29,924 nucleotides of DNA from Geothermovivens sp964644845 (GCA_964644845.1 CAZXXS010000043.1:1-29924); one strand, 5' to 3'. Shown: positions 15,160 through 23,360, counted from the first letter of the stretch. A program made the numbers and translations. Notes: a model not told the origin generated them from the letters alone.

Positions 15160-16587
15160 ATGGCAAGGATCACAAAACGCTCTGAGGATTACTCACGCTG
15201 GTACACTGACGTAATCATGCAGGCTCAACTGGCGGACTACGCGCCAGTCAAGGGGTGCATGGTGATTCGACCCAACGGCTACGCCATTTGGGAGAAGATC
15301 CAACGTGTTCTTGATGGCATGTTCAAGGCGACCGGTCACGAGAACGCCTATTTCCCTCTGTTTATTCCGGAAAGTTTCATGAAGAAAGAAGCGGAACACG
15401 TGGAGGGTTTTGCTCCGGAGTGCGCCGTGGTCACGCATGGTGGCGGCAAAAAGTTGGAAGAGCCGCTCTACGTGCGCCCAACCTCGGAGACGATCATTTG
15501 GGCCATGTACAAGGACTGGATTCAGTCCTATCGGGACCTCCCTCTGCTCATCAACCAGTGGGCGAACGTGGTTCGTTGGGAGATGAGAACCCGCCTGTTT
15601 CTGCGTACAACCGAGTTCCTGTGGCAGGAAGGGCACACGGCGCACGCCACCGAGGCAGAAGCCGAAGAAGAAGCGCGGAAGATCCTGGAAATCTACCGTA
15701 CGTTCGCGGAAGAGTACATGGCCATGCCGGTGATTCCTGGGTACAAGACCGAGAAGGAGAAGTTTGCCGGTGCCGTGCGTACGTACACCATCGAGGCCAT
15801 GATGCAGGATCGCCGTGCCTTGCAAGCGGGCACGTCCCACAATCTCGGCCAAAACTTCGCGAAAGCGTTCGACGTGACCTATCAAGACGAAAACGGCGAA
15901 CAGCAGTACGTGTGGGCCACGAGCTGGGGGGTGAGCACGCGTTTGATCGGTGCGCTCATCATGACACACAGCGACGATCAGGGGCTCGTGTTGCCGCCCA
16001 GACTCGCCCCGCTGCAGGTTGTTGTGGTGCCGATCTGGCGCGGCGACGAAGAGATGGAGCGCCTCAAACAGGCCGCTCGTGAGCTTACGAAGGGTTGGGA
16101 CGGTGTGGTCACGTACAGAATCGACGATCGGGAGAATTACCGTCCTGGCTGGAAGTTCAACGAGTGGGAAACCCGTGGGGTGCCAATTCGGGTTGAGCTT
16201 GGCCCTCGAGACCTTGAGAAGGGACAAGCGGTTCTTGTACGGCGCGACACAGGGGAGAAAATCGCCGTGCCCCAGGCGGCCCTCCTGAGCGAAATCCAGA
16301 AACTGCTGGAAAACATTCAGCAGTCACTTTTCGAACGCGCCAGGAAGTACCGCGACGACTACACGTTCGTCGTCGACGACTACGCAGACTTCAAGCAGAA
16401 AATCGAGGAGCCGGGAGGGTTCTTCAAGATCCACTGGTGTGGATCAAGGGAATGCGAAGACAAACTGCAGGAAGAAACGAAGGCCACAATTCGTTGTGTG
16501 CCGTTCGATCGGGAGAAAGAAGAAGGGAAGTGTTTGATCTGCGGGAAACCTTCTCACGGCCGAGTGATTGCTGCAAAGGCTTACTAA
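15160..16587 (+). CDS. proS: Prolyl-tRNA synthetase, archaeal/eukaryotic type
   Basis: ProS charges tRNA-Pro with proline. The 475-residue class II enzyme has the short archaeal-type layout without the editing insertion of the common bacterial form. Motif 2 region RTTEFLWQEGHTAHAT follows VRPTSETIIWAMY; motif 3 is in TSWGVSTRLIGALIMTHSDDQGLVLPP; an anticodon-binding domain follows from about residue 285. The C-terminal zinc domain has Cys in WCGSREC, ATIRC and KCLICGK, and the chain ends in the family's characteristic Ala-Tyr. GGAGG upstream supports the ATG. It follows the Cys-rich gene by 17 bases. Having this type is known in several bacterial lineages and hints at the organism's affiliation. 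Confidence 0.96.
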   Translation: MARITKRSEDYSRWYTDVIMQAQLADYAPVKGCMVIRPNGYAIWEKIQRVLDGMFKATGHENAYFPLFIPESFMKKEAEHVEGFAPECAVVTHGGGKKLEEPLYVRPTSETIIWAMYKDWIQSYRDLPLLINQWANVVRWEMRTRLFLRTTEFLWQEGHTAHATEAEAEEEARKILEIYRTFAEEYMAMPVIPGYKTEKEKFAGAVRTYTIEAMMQDRRALQAGTSHNLGQNFAKAFDVTYQDENGEQQYVWATSWGVSTRLIGALIMTHSDDQGLVLPPRLAPLQVVVVPIWRGDEEMERLKQAARELTKGWDGVVTYRIDDRENYRPGWKFNEWETRGVPIRVELGPRDLEKGQAVLVRRDTGEKIAVPQAALLSEIQKLLENIQQSLFERARKYRDDYTFVVDDYADFKQKIEEPGGFFKIHWCGSRECEDKLQEETKATIRCVPFDREKEEGKCLICGKPSHGRVIAAKAY

Positions 16588-16588
16588 C

Positions 16589-16631
16589 TTGCGCTTTCAA
16601 ATGCGCAAAGCTCACAGATTCGCAACGAATC
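16589..16631 (+). other. Two tandem hairpins between proS and the symporter gene
   Basis: TTGCGC (16589-16594) pairs with GCGCAA (16603-16608), and GATTCG (16617-16622) pairs with CGAATC (16626-16631) around a CAA loop. Both stems are perfect 6-mers inside a 78-base intergenic gap. No run of Ts follows directly (CCGCAGTCTTTG), so termination is uncertain. Confidence 0.4.
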
Positions 16632-16665
16632 CGCAGTCTTTGTCACGTTACTGCTTGAGTCTTAC

Positions 16666-18036
16666 ATGAACGAAGAGAAAATCGCCGCGTTCCTCGGTTC
16701 AATCAGCAATTTCGTCTGGGGTCCCCCCATGCTCGTGCTCCTCGTGGGCACGGGCGTTTTTTTGACCGTGCGCCTGCGCGGCCTCCAGTTCCGCGGACTC
16801 GTCTACTCGTTGTGGCTCGCTCTCGTCAAGCGCAAAGAGGACGGCGCTGCCGAGGGCGACATCACTCATTTTCAGGCCCTCATGACAGCGTTGGCGGCTA
16901 CTGTCGGTACGGGAAACATTGCCGGGGTGGCGACCGCCATTTTCGCAGGGGGCCCCGGTGCCCTTTTCTGGATGTGGGTCACGGGGCTTTTCGGCATGGC
17001 CACGAAATATTCCGAAGCGGTGCTCGCCGTCAAATATCGAGAGGTAGATGAATTCGGAACGATGAGCGGCGGGCCGATGTACTACCTGTCGAAGGGGCTT
17101 CGGACACCGTGGCTTGGCGCACTGTTTGCAATCTTCGCTTCGATCTCGGCCTTTGGGATTGGAAACCTGGTGCAGTCCAATTCGGTCGCCGATTCACTCA
17201 GTGCTACCTTCCCCGGTGTGACCCCTTGGATGACGGGACTGGTGATGGCGGTGGCCACGGGCCTGGTGCTTCTCGGGGGCATCAAGAGCATCGGCCGAAC
17301 CGCCGAACTTCTCGTTCCGGTGATGATTGTGTTCTACATCGGTGGCGCGTCGGTTGCTCTCTTGCTCAACTGGAAAGCCGTTCCGGCCGCTCTGGCTCTT
17401 GTCTTCAAAGGGGCGTTTACGGGAACCGCCGCTGTCGGCGGGTTCATGGGTGCTGCTGTGAAGGAGGCTGTACGGTGGGGTGTGGCGCGCGGTGTTTTTT
17501 CCAACGAAAGCGGCCTCGGCAGCGCCCCGATTGCCGCAGCCGCGGCTCAGACACGGAACCCCGTGACGCAGGCGCTCGTATCCATGACGCAAACGTTCAT
17601 CGACACCATTGTTGTGTGTACGTTTACGGGGTTGGTGATTCTGACTACCGGCGCGTGGACGCAGGGCTACAACGGGGCTGAACTCACAACGCGCGCCTTC
17701 AGCCAGGGGTTGCCCGGCCAGTGGGGCGGGATCATCGTGGCTGTTGGACTTGCGTTGTTCGCTTACTCCACGATCCTGGGCTGGAGCTACTACGGCGAAA
17801 AGTCATTAGAGTACCTGCTGGGTGAAGCGGCCGTGCGACCGTACCGGCTTGCCTTCACGGTGATGGTTTTCGTGGGAGCCGTGATTCACAAACTCGAGGT
17901 GGTTTGGAACTTCGCCGACGTGATGAATGGCCTGATGGCCGTTCCAAATCTGATCGGTTTGCTGGGATTGTCGGGGGTGATCGTTGCGGAAACGAACAAG
18001 TACTTTTACGGGAAACAAGGAATCCCTGTTCGTTGA
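16666..18036 (+). CDS. Alanine or glycine:cation (Na+) symporter, AGCS family
   Basis: A 456-residue inner-membrane transporter with about ten hydrophobic segments. The AGCS hallmarks are present: TALAATVGTGNIAGVATAIF, then GGPGALFWMWVTGLFGMATKYSE, GTMSGGPMYYLSKGL, and later SNESGLGSAPIAAAAAQT with NPVTQALVSM. Family members import alanine or glycine with sodium. The N-terminus FVWGPPMLVLLVGTGVFLTVRLRGLQ is standard, so the ATG at 16666 is right even though no clear Shine-Dalgarno precedes it. It ends 58 bases before the zinc-ribbon-like gene. Substrate cannot be narrowed from sequence alone. Confidence 0.94.
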   Translation: MNEEKIAAFLGSISNFVWGPPMLVLLVGTGVFLTVRLRGLQFRGLVYSLWLALVKRKEDGAAEGDITHFQALMTALAATVGTGNIAGVATAIFAGGPGALFWMWVTGLFGMATKYSEAVLAVKYREVDEFGTMSGGPMYYLSKGLRTPWLGALFAIFASISAFGIGNLVQSNSVADSLSATFPGVTPWMTGLVMAVATGLVLLGGIKSIGRTAELLVPVMIVFYIGGASVALLLNWKAVPAALALVFKGAFTGTAAVGGFMGAAVKEAVRWGVARGVFSNESGLGSAPIAAAAAQTRNPVTQALVSMTQTFIDTIVVCTFTGLVILTTGAWTQGYNGAELTTRAFSQGLPGQWGGIIVAVGLALFAYSTILGWSYYGEKSLEYLLGEAAVRPYRLAFTVMVFVGAVIHKLEVVWNFADVMNGLMAVPNLIGLLGLSGVIVAETNKYFYGKQGIPVR

Positions 18037-18094
18037 CATTTGACAGGGCTGGGTTTGAGGGTGAAGAGAGCGCCTGGACAGGAGGTGAGTGACA

Positions 18095-18553
18095 GTGGCT
18101 GAGGAAGCGAAAAAGGAGCGGATCGAGATCGAGGTCCCGCCGAAGAAACTGACGATCACGCACGCTCATTGCCCCAACGGCTGCGACCTGATGGAGCCAA
18201 GCGTCAAGATCGGTGGCTACCCCTCGGTACACGTGCGGGTTCGCTACAAAGACGAAGAAGGCGACATGTACCTGGACCCGCGCTACGGGAGTTTCGAGAA
18301 CATCAGCGACATTGAAATCCCGGAAGGCGAAATTGTGGAGCTGTTCTGCCCGCATTGTGGCCAGTCGCTGCGGGACGAGCACGAGCGCTGCCGTCAGTGT
18401 TCAGCACCCATGTTTGCTTTGCTACTTCCGCACGGGGGCATCATTGAGGGTTGCCTGAGAAAGGGATGCTACGAGCACGAACTCCGAATCGTGAGCGGAG
18501 AGGAGTTACTGAGCAGGCTGTTTGAGAACGACACGCTGGCGTCCTTCCTCTGA
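18095..18553 (+). CDS. Uncharacterised zinc-ribbon-like protein
   Basis: A 152-residue soluble protein with eight cysteines in pairs: C26/C30 (HCPNGC), C85/C88 (CPHCG), C99/C102 (CRQC) and C120/C125 (CLRKGC). The spacing of C85-C88 with C99-C102 is a classical zinc ribbon; the outer pairs might form a second site. The middle (YPSVHVRVRYKDEEGDMYL) is predicted beta. I do not recognise a characterised family, though some members of acetone-carboxylase-gamma-like or zinc-ribbon groups look similar. The GTG at 18095 is 8 bases after AGGAGGT (18080-18086), a better fit than the GTG at 18089. It lies between the symporter and a 37-residue Cys-rich frame, upstream of era. Confidence 0.78.
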   Translation: MAEEAKKERIEIEVPPKKLTITHAHCPNGCDLMEPSVKIGGYPSVHVRVRYKDEEGDMYLDPRYGSFENISDIEIPEGEIVELFCPHCGQSLRDEHERCRQCSAPMFALLLPHGGIIEGCLRKGCYEHELRIVSGEELLSRLFENDTLASFL

Positions 18554-18676
18554 TTCTGATGGGCCGAGGAGGAGCGGCGGAGGGAGCGCGAGAGGTCTTT
18601 TTCTCCGTAGCGGAAGACGCGTGGTCTGGGCACGACGGCTGGGGTAGCTTCTCCGGCTTCGTCGGCAGGTGTTAAT

Positions 18677-18790
18677 GTGTGCCCCGAGTGTAACGTGGTT
18701 TTTGTCTGCCTGAAATGTGTAGAAGGGCGGTGCGAACACGGGCAAACGCCCCGTGCAGCGATTGATCCCGTGTTCGGACCGTTGTGGTAG
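18677..18790 (+). CDS. Possible 37-residue Cys-rich small protein
   Basis: A GTG-started frame encodes MCPECNVVFVCLKCVEGRCE and then HGQTPRAAIDPVFGPLW. Within 18 residues it has CPEC, CLKC and a further Cys-Glu-His, i.e. five cysteines and one histidine, as in a compact zinc knuckle or ribbon. AGGTG lies 5 bases before the GTG. It ends 29 bases before the era start chosen here and begins 123 bases after a gene for an 8-Cys zinc-ribbon-like protein. Cys clustering at this density is unlikely by chance, but the size means it could also be a remnant of a larger zinc-ribbon gene: the frame stays open upstream to 18611 without another start. No known family recognised. Confidence 0.48.
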   Translation: MCPECNVVFVCLKCVEGRCEHGQTPRAAIDPVFGPLW

Positions 18791-18819
18791 CTGATCGACA
18801 TCGGGAGCAAAGGGGCCCC

Positions 18820-19752
18820 GTGGAAGCGTACGAAAAAAGCGGTGACAGAGCTGACGACCGTACGGTCGCCTTCAAGGCTGGGTACGTGGCCATTCTTGGG
18901 CGGCCCAACGTTGGCAAGTCCACATTGTTGAATGCACTGCTGGGCCAGAAATTGTCCATCGTCACTCCAAAACCTCAGACCACCCGCCACAGGATCCTCG
19001 GAATCTTGTCCGAGAACAACTACCAGATGATTTTCTTCGACACGCCAGGTCTTCTCGATCCGCGCTACAAACTTCAGGAAGTAATGCTCAAAAGTGCAGA
19101 ACGTGCCGCACAGGACGCCGACGTCGTTCTCTTCATGATCGAAGCTCTGCCTGAGTCCCACGAGCTCGATTTTCAGATGCTCGAACGGCTGCAAGTGAAA
19201 GGAAAACCGTCCATCCTGGCGATCAACAAGGTGGACCTGGTGCCCAAGGAGCAGCTTCTTCCGCTGATCGACGAATGTGCGAGGCGTTACGACTTCGCCG
19301 AAATCGTACCCATTTCGGCCCTGAAGCAAGACGGCGTGGACCTGCTCAAGTCTCTGTTGGTGAAACACCTCCCGCCGGGAGAACCGTTTTATCCACCGGA
19401 CATGGTCACCGACTTCCCTGAGCGTTTTTTTGTTGCCGAACTCATTCGGGAAAAGATCTTTCAGCGGTACGGCGAGGAAATTCCGTACTCGACTACGGTC
19501 GTGATTGAGGAATTCAAGGAACGTCCCGAAGCGAAGGACTACATTCGGGCTGCAATCTACGTGGAAAAGCCGAATCAAAAGGCGATTTTGATTGGGAAAA
19601 AGGGCGCGGCACTGAAACGGGTGGGGAAAGAGGCGAGGGAGGAGATCGAGCTTTTTCTCGGGCGGCCGGTTTTCCTCGAATTGTGGGTGGGTGTGAAGGA
19701 AAAGTGGCGGCAAAAGGAACGCCTGATTCGGGAATTCGGCTACAGACCGTAG
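18820..19752 (+). CDS. era: GTPase Era
   Basis: Era is an essential GTPase that binds 16S rRNA during 30S subunit maturation. The G1 motif GRPNVGKS is at residues 27-34, the TPKPQTTRHRILGI switch region follows, then FFDTPG (G3), INKVD (G4) and ISALK (G5). The C-terminal KH domain contains YIRAAIYVEKPNQKAILIGK and GAALKRVGKEAREEIELFL. I choose the GTG at 18820 (310 residues), preceded by AAAGGGG, since the GTG at 18784 would overlap the small Cys-rich frame and add 12 residues with no Era similarity. Both are possible. Confidence 0.95.
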   Translation: MEAYEKSGDRADDRTVAFKAGYVAILGRPNVGKSTLLNALLGQKLSIVTPKPQTTRHRILGILSENNYQMIFFDTPGLLDPRYKLQEVMLKSAERAAQDADVVLFMIEALPESHELDFQMLERLQVKGKPSILAINKVDLVPKEQLLPLIDECARRYDFAEIVPISALKQDGVDLLKSLLVKHLPPGEPFYPPDMVTDFPERFFVAELIREKIFQRYGEEIPYSTTVVIEEFKERPEAKDYIRAAIYVEKPNQKAILIGKKGAALKRVGKEAREEIELFLGRPVFLELWVGVKEKWRQKERLIREFGYRP

Positions 19753-19762
19753 CGCGTGCGTA

Positions 19763-19776
19763 CCCCATTGGTGGGG
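19763..19776 (+). other. Short GC hairpin just after era
   Basis: CCCCA (19763-19767) and TGGGG (19772-19776) flank a TTGG loop 10 bases after the era stop codon. The following bases (AGAAATCTTGTT) are not a real T-run, so it is at most a weak terminator. Confidence 0.25.
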
Positions 19777-20198
19777 AGAAATCTTGTTCCGCGCATCGTT
19801 ACGGGGTTTGCTCTGGAAGGCAGAAGTTCAGCCAACGGGTTGACGGAACGTCTCAGTGGAAAGACCTTCTCTGAGGCGGAAGAGCAACAGGCTCACACGT
19901 TGATTCAGCCGGATGTTGAGCAGCGCATTCGCCAGGACGTTGGCGGCAGCTGTCGGGGGCGACAGGGCACGTTGCGGTTGAAAGCACGGGTTGTACGCAC
20001 CGATGGTGGGTGAGGCGGGTTGACGCACGAGGCCTGCCTCCAGGCGGTTTTGATGCAGCGCCTTATTCCCGACTTCGCTGTTCACGCAGTTCGGCCGAAA
20101 CTCCGGGAGAGCGCTGGCTTTGTTGACAGACGGGTCAGTCACGTCACTCGCGGAGAAGAAACGAAGGGTTCGGTGTAGTCCCGTTCGTTAGCTGTTGG

Positions 20199-20226
20199 TT
20201 GACGGAAGACCATTCCCGTGTACAAA
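20199..20226 (+). promoter_or_regulatory. Candidate promoter of the SpoIID/metalloenzyme operon
   Basis: TTGACG (20199-20204, 5 of 6) and TACAAA (20221-20226, 4 of 6) are 16 bases apart. Transcription would start near 20233, leaving a leader of about 290 bases before the GTG at 20525. The -10 box is the same as that proposed at 6444. Confidence 0.38.
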
Positions 20227-20524
20227 CTGGAGCTCCCACTGACGGCCCGCAGGGAACGCCGCACTGTTCGGGGTCTGCAGAGAGAACGCGGACTCGACTT
20301 CACGTGTGCACGCCTGCGAAAACGCGAAAAGCCTCGTTGAAGACCAAGACCTTCTCAGGAAACTGCAACGTTGCCGTGACCTTTCCTGTGCAACCAAAGG
20401 TCAGCATTCCTTGAACCGGAACTTTGCTGCTTCGAACGGCGCCAGTGGGATTCTGGAATTCATCAGGACCCGATCCTGGCGTTTCCCGTTTTTTCCCGGT
20501 CTGACGGTTTCGAGGTTTCGGGGT

Positions 20525-21904
20525 GTGTTCTGGAATTTTCTCCGGCTCAACCTCGCGGCACTGCTTCTTGGTGCGCTGCTCGTGTGGTCGAGTTGTGCCC
20601 CTCTGGGAGTGCCGCCGCACGCGGAAGGTCCAATCGTGCGAGTGCTGCTTTCGTACGTGCGCCACGCAGCAACTTTCGAACTGGCAAGCCCCGCCTCGGC
20701 TGGCGTGGACGGGCACCGTTTTCGGGTTCGGCTCGCGCCCGGCCTTTACCGTGTTGTGGTGGAACGAGGACTTGCCGAAACCCCGTTCACGTCCGGCGGC
20801 GCCAACGGTTTAGCAGCCCTGCTACCTTTGCACGGACCGGTCGAGAGCACCACTCGCTGGCCCGCAGGAGACATCGCGATTCGGCTTGAAGACGGCCGCG
20901 GGCAAACTGTGGTACGGGCCCAGCGCGAGCTGCTCGTTGTTGCTTCCCGAGTGAAGCTGTCCGAACCAGAAGACACGTTTCCCGGAGAGTTGGTCTTTGT
21001 GGTCGACGGGCGACAGATTGCCGTAGTGAACCGTTTACCTCTGGAATCGTACTTGAAGGGCGTGGTCCCGGCCGAAATGTGGGGTTCGGCGCCGGAGGAA
21101 GCTTTGAAGGCGCAAGCCGTTGTGGCCAGATCCACTGCCTGGGTGCTACTGAAACGTCGGCGGGCTGGTTCCCCGTACGATTTTTGCTCCAGCGAGCAGT
21201 GTCAGGTTTACCGTGGGGTAAGCGTGTGGTCACGGGCTACCAGCCGCGCTGTTCGGCAAACTTGGGGCGAGGTGCTGAGCCTGCGCGGCAAGGTGTGCGA
21301 AGCCCCGTACTCGGCCGTCTGCGGAGGGCACACGGAGGATGCCTCCCTGGTTTGGTCCGGTGAACAGCAGCCTTACCTTCGCGGCGTTTTGGATGCCTCG
21401 CTGGTCGCTCGGCTCGACCTTACGGACGAGGGAACTTTGAGGCGCTGGCTCTCAGCGAAACCGCGGGTTTTCTGCTCTCCGGACCTGTCCGACGACCCTT
21501 CTGCTCGCCAGTACTTCCGCTGGCGCGTGAGGGTAAGCGAGAAGGAAATCCGCCAGCGAATCCGCACCGAGACGGGCGTGGATGTGGGACGCCCGCTTGA
21601 GATTCGTGTGGTGCGCCGCGGGGTGTCTGGCCGTGCCCTCAGTGTGCTCGTGTTTGGTCCGTTGGGACGGGTGAAGATTAAGGGAGAGCTTCGGGTGCGG
21701 CGACTCCTGAGCCGGAAAGCCCTTCCGAGCAGTTGTTTCTTGGTCACGAGAAAGGGCTCCGGCTTCGAGTTCACCGGGGCCGGGTTCGGGCACGGTGTGG
21801 GACTGTGCCAGGCGGGCGCAGTTGGAATGGCCGGCGCCGGACGAAGCTACAGGGACATTCTGGAGCACTACTACCCCGGGACAGGCGTTGCCAGGAAGTA
21901 CTGA
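20525..21904 (+). CDS. SpoIID/LytB-domain lipoprotein
   Basis: A 459-residue secreted protein of the SpoIID/LytB family. In Bacillus SpoIID is a lytic transglycosylase on peptidoglycan; in non-sporulating Gram-negatives relatives likely remodel peptidoglycan. The N-terminal hydrophobic run ends in a lipobox-like VWSSC with Cys24. The core has LPLESYLKGVVPAEMWGS followed by ALKAQAVVARSTAWVL (with the family's conserved Glu), CGGHTEDASLVW, and near the end the signature GAGFGHGVGLCQAGAVGMA. The GTG at 20525 is 8 bases after GAGGT (20512-20516) and gives a clean signal peptide, unlike the longer upstream frame. Its last 17 bases overlap the next gene. Confidence 0.88.
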   Translation: MFWNFLRLNLAALLLGALLVWSSCAPLGVPPHAEGPIVRVLLSYVRHAATFELASPASAGVDGHRFRVRLAPGLYRVVVERGLAETPFTSGGANGLAALLPLHGPVESTTRWPAGDIAIRLEDGRGQTVVRAQRELLVVASRVKLSEPEDTFPGELVFVVDGRQIAVVNRLPLESYLKGVVPAEMWGSAPEEALKAQAVVARSTAWVLLKRRRAGSPYDFCSSEQCQVYRGVSVWSRATSRAVRQTWGEVLSLRGKVCEAPYSAVCGGHTEDASLVWSGEQQPYLRGVLDASLVARLDLTDEGTLRRWLSAKPRVFCSPDLSDDPSARQYFRWRVRVSEKEIRQRIRTETGVDVGRPLEIRVVRRGVSGRALSVLVFGPLGRVKIKGELRVRRLLSRKALPSSCFLVTRKGSGFEFTGAGFGHGVGLCQAGAVGMAGAGRSYRDILEHYYPGTGVARKY

Positions 21905-22799
21905 CAAAGGGCGAATCTGCGTCGTTTTTGTGGACGGCATCGGTCTGGGCCGACCGGGGACCGAAGTGAATCCCCTCGCCAACGGCGGCGATCCCTTGCT
22001 GCGTGTGTTTTCCGGAACGCCTTCCCCTGTACGGCTCCCCTTAGAAGGTCTCGGAAAAGGAATTGACGCCTGTCTCGGCGTGCCGGGTTTGCCGCAAAGT
22101 GCGACCGGGCAGACAGCTCTGTTCTCGGGTGTGAACGCCTCGGCCTACCTCGGTTACCACAAAAGCGGTTTTCCCAACGAGAAGCTTCGTGAATTGCTGT
22201 GGCGGGGCTCGCTACTGAAGCGTTTACGCCAACGTGGACTACGCGTGGCCTTCGTAAATGCCTACCGACCCATCTTTTTTGAAGTCCCTCTGGAAAGGAA
22301 ACTGAGATTTCTGTCCGTCACCACGATTGCGTGCCTCAGTGCGGGACTGGCCTGTTTTCCGCTGGATGCTGTGCGGGAAGAGCGCGCCGTGTACCACGAA
22401 TTTACAAATCGTGAGCTGCGTCAAAAAGGATTCGATCTCCCGATGTGGACGCCCGAGAAGGCTGGACAGGTGCTCGCAAGCGTTTCCGCAAACTACGACT
22501 TGTGTTTGTACGAGTTCTTCCGAACAGACCAGGCGGGGCACAGCGGCGATTTGGACTACGCCTTGGAAATCCTGAACGCCCTTTCGGCTTTTCTGCGGAG
22601 TTTCTTGAAACACAAAGCCCCGGACACGGCACTGGTAGTGGTCAGCGACCACGGGAACATTGAAGATCTGGGGACCGTGACACACACGAAGAACCCGGCG
22701 CTTCTGGCCGCTTGGGGCTGGGCTGCGGAAGCTGTCGTGTCCGAGGTGCATTCGTTGGTCGATTTCACCCCGGCCATGCTTGCGTTGCTCTCCGGCTGA
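21888..22799 (+). CDS. Alkaline-phosphatase-superfamily metalloenzyme (phosphopentomutase / cofactor-independent phosphoglycerate mutase-like)
   Basis: This 303-residue protein shows the metal-binding pattern of the metalloenzyme superfamily in order: CVVFVDGIGLGRPG (first Asp), GLPQSATGQTALFSG (nucleophile Ser/Thr region), DQAGHSGD, VVSDHGNIED and THTKNPALL. It lacks the long inserted domain of true phosphoglycerate mutase, so it belongs with the short, poorly characterised members; the substrate is unknown. The start is uncertain: the TTG at 21888 gives the natural N-terminal strand and overlaps the SpoIID gene by 17 bases; no strong Shine-Dalgarno is visible. Overlap implies co-translation with the SpoIID lipoprotein. 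Confidence 0.82.
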   Translation: MPGSTDKGRICVVFVDGIGLGRPGTEVNPLANGGDPLLRVFSGTPSPVRLPLEGLGKGIDACLGVPGLPQSATGQTALFSGVNASAYLGYHKSGFPNEKLRELLWRGSLLKRLRQRGLRVAFVNAYRPIFFEVPLERKLRFLSVTTIACLSAGLACFPLDAVREERAVYHEFTNRELRQKGFDLPMWTPEKAGQVLASVSANYDLCLYEFFRTDQAGHSGDLDYALEILNALSAFLRSFLKHKAPDTALVVVSDHGNIEDLGTVTHTKNPALLAAWGWAAEAVVSEVHSLVDFTPAMLALLSG

Positions 22800-23233
22800 A
22801 ACGCCACGTGGGTGCTCGATGAAACGGAGTACACAAGGCGTGCTGACTACCCAACTGCATGCGGCCGTTCCTGGGCGTGGGGCGCCAGTGGTTGGCTTCG
22901 TCCTCGGCCCGGCGCCAGCCGAACCTGGCGAACGGTAGCACGGACGGGCAGATTGGCGGTTGGCGGGTAGGTGCACGGGTCGAACGAACGTTGCGCGACG
23001 AGACATGCGGTTCGCTCTCGAGTCGGCGGAACAGCTGCGCGGCCGACCCGATCTGCGCGTGTTGGTGAATCGATCCGGCCGGTTGGGCACCGCGAATTCC
23101 CCGGGGGTGGTTGAGACTTGTTGGGTTCTGACTTGCTGCGGGATGTTCGTCCTTTGCGTGCTCACACGGGTACGTTACCTGGTTCTGTACAGCGTGCAAA
23201 AATCGAGGAAGACGGGAAAGAAGCATTTTCTCC

Positions 23234-23262
23234 TTGACACTGGCTGGGGAAATTGCTAATAT
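23234..23262 (+). promoter_or_regulatory. Strong sigma-70-type promoter of the nuclease gene
   Basis: A perfect TTGACA (23234-23239) is followed after 17 bases by TAATAT (23257-23262), preceded by TGC, i.e. an extended -10. The region is AT-rich against its surroundings. Transcription should start near 23269. This is the best promoter in the window. Confidence 0.75.
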
Positions 23263-23265
23263 TTT

Positions 23266-23291
23266 GCGGCTCGAGAGGGACGGCGAGCCGC
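23266..23291 (+). promoter_or_regulatory. 8-bp hairpin at the 5' end of the nuclease mRNA
   Basis: GCGGCTCG (23266-23273) and CGAGCCGC (23284-23291) are perfectly complementary around a 10-base loop, right where the transcript from the upstream promoter should begin. A 5'-terminal stem of this kind commonly stabilises an mRNA; it could also belong to a regulated leader (about 90 bases to the ATG). Confidence 0.5.
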
Positions 23292-23360
23292 CTGAGCAAG
23301 GGGGCAGATGCCTCGGGACGCACCGCCAAGCGCGGATGCAAACCAGAGCGGAGGTTTTGC

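Larger units (their letters stand above)
19753..20524. other. 0.77 kb gap upstream of the SpoIID gene
   Basis: No convincing gene. It contains the hairpin at 19763-19776 and a promoter candidate at 20199-20226. A minus-strand tail frame ending at 20300 has a plausible-looking final 35 codons but no usable ribosome-binding site and runs antisense into the SpoIID gene. The plus-strand frame from 20306 is only the upstream extension of SpoIID. Confidence 0.55.
22800..23360. other. 0.56 kb gap before the bifunctional nuclease gene
   Basis: No convincing gene up to the promoter at 23234. A 39-codon frame (22819-22938, starting MKRSTQGVL) has no clear ribosome-binding site. The last 100 bases are the leader of the nuclease gene with a strong 5' hairpin. 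Confidence 0.55.

Noticed and set aside
15193..16227. Long antisense frames over proS, era, argG and aroQ (up to 414 codons)
   Set aside because: They mirror strongly coding genes on the other strand and show His/Arg/Leu-rich shadow composition.
18033..18044. Two -35-like TTGACA boxes after the symporter gene
   Set aside because: No acceptable -10 box occurs 15-19 bases downstream of either.
20300..20407. Protein-like 35-codon minus-strand tail beginning MLTFGCTGKV
   Set aside because: The AAGGA next to its ATG has no spacing and the frame upstream is antisense to the SpoIID gene without coding character.
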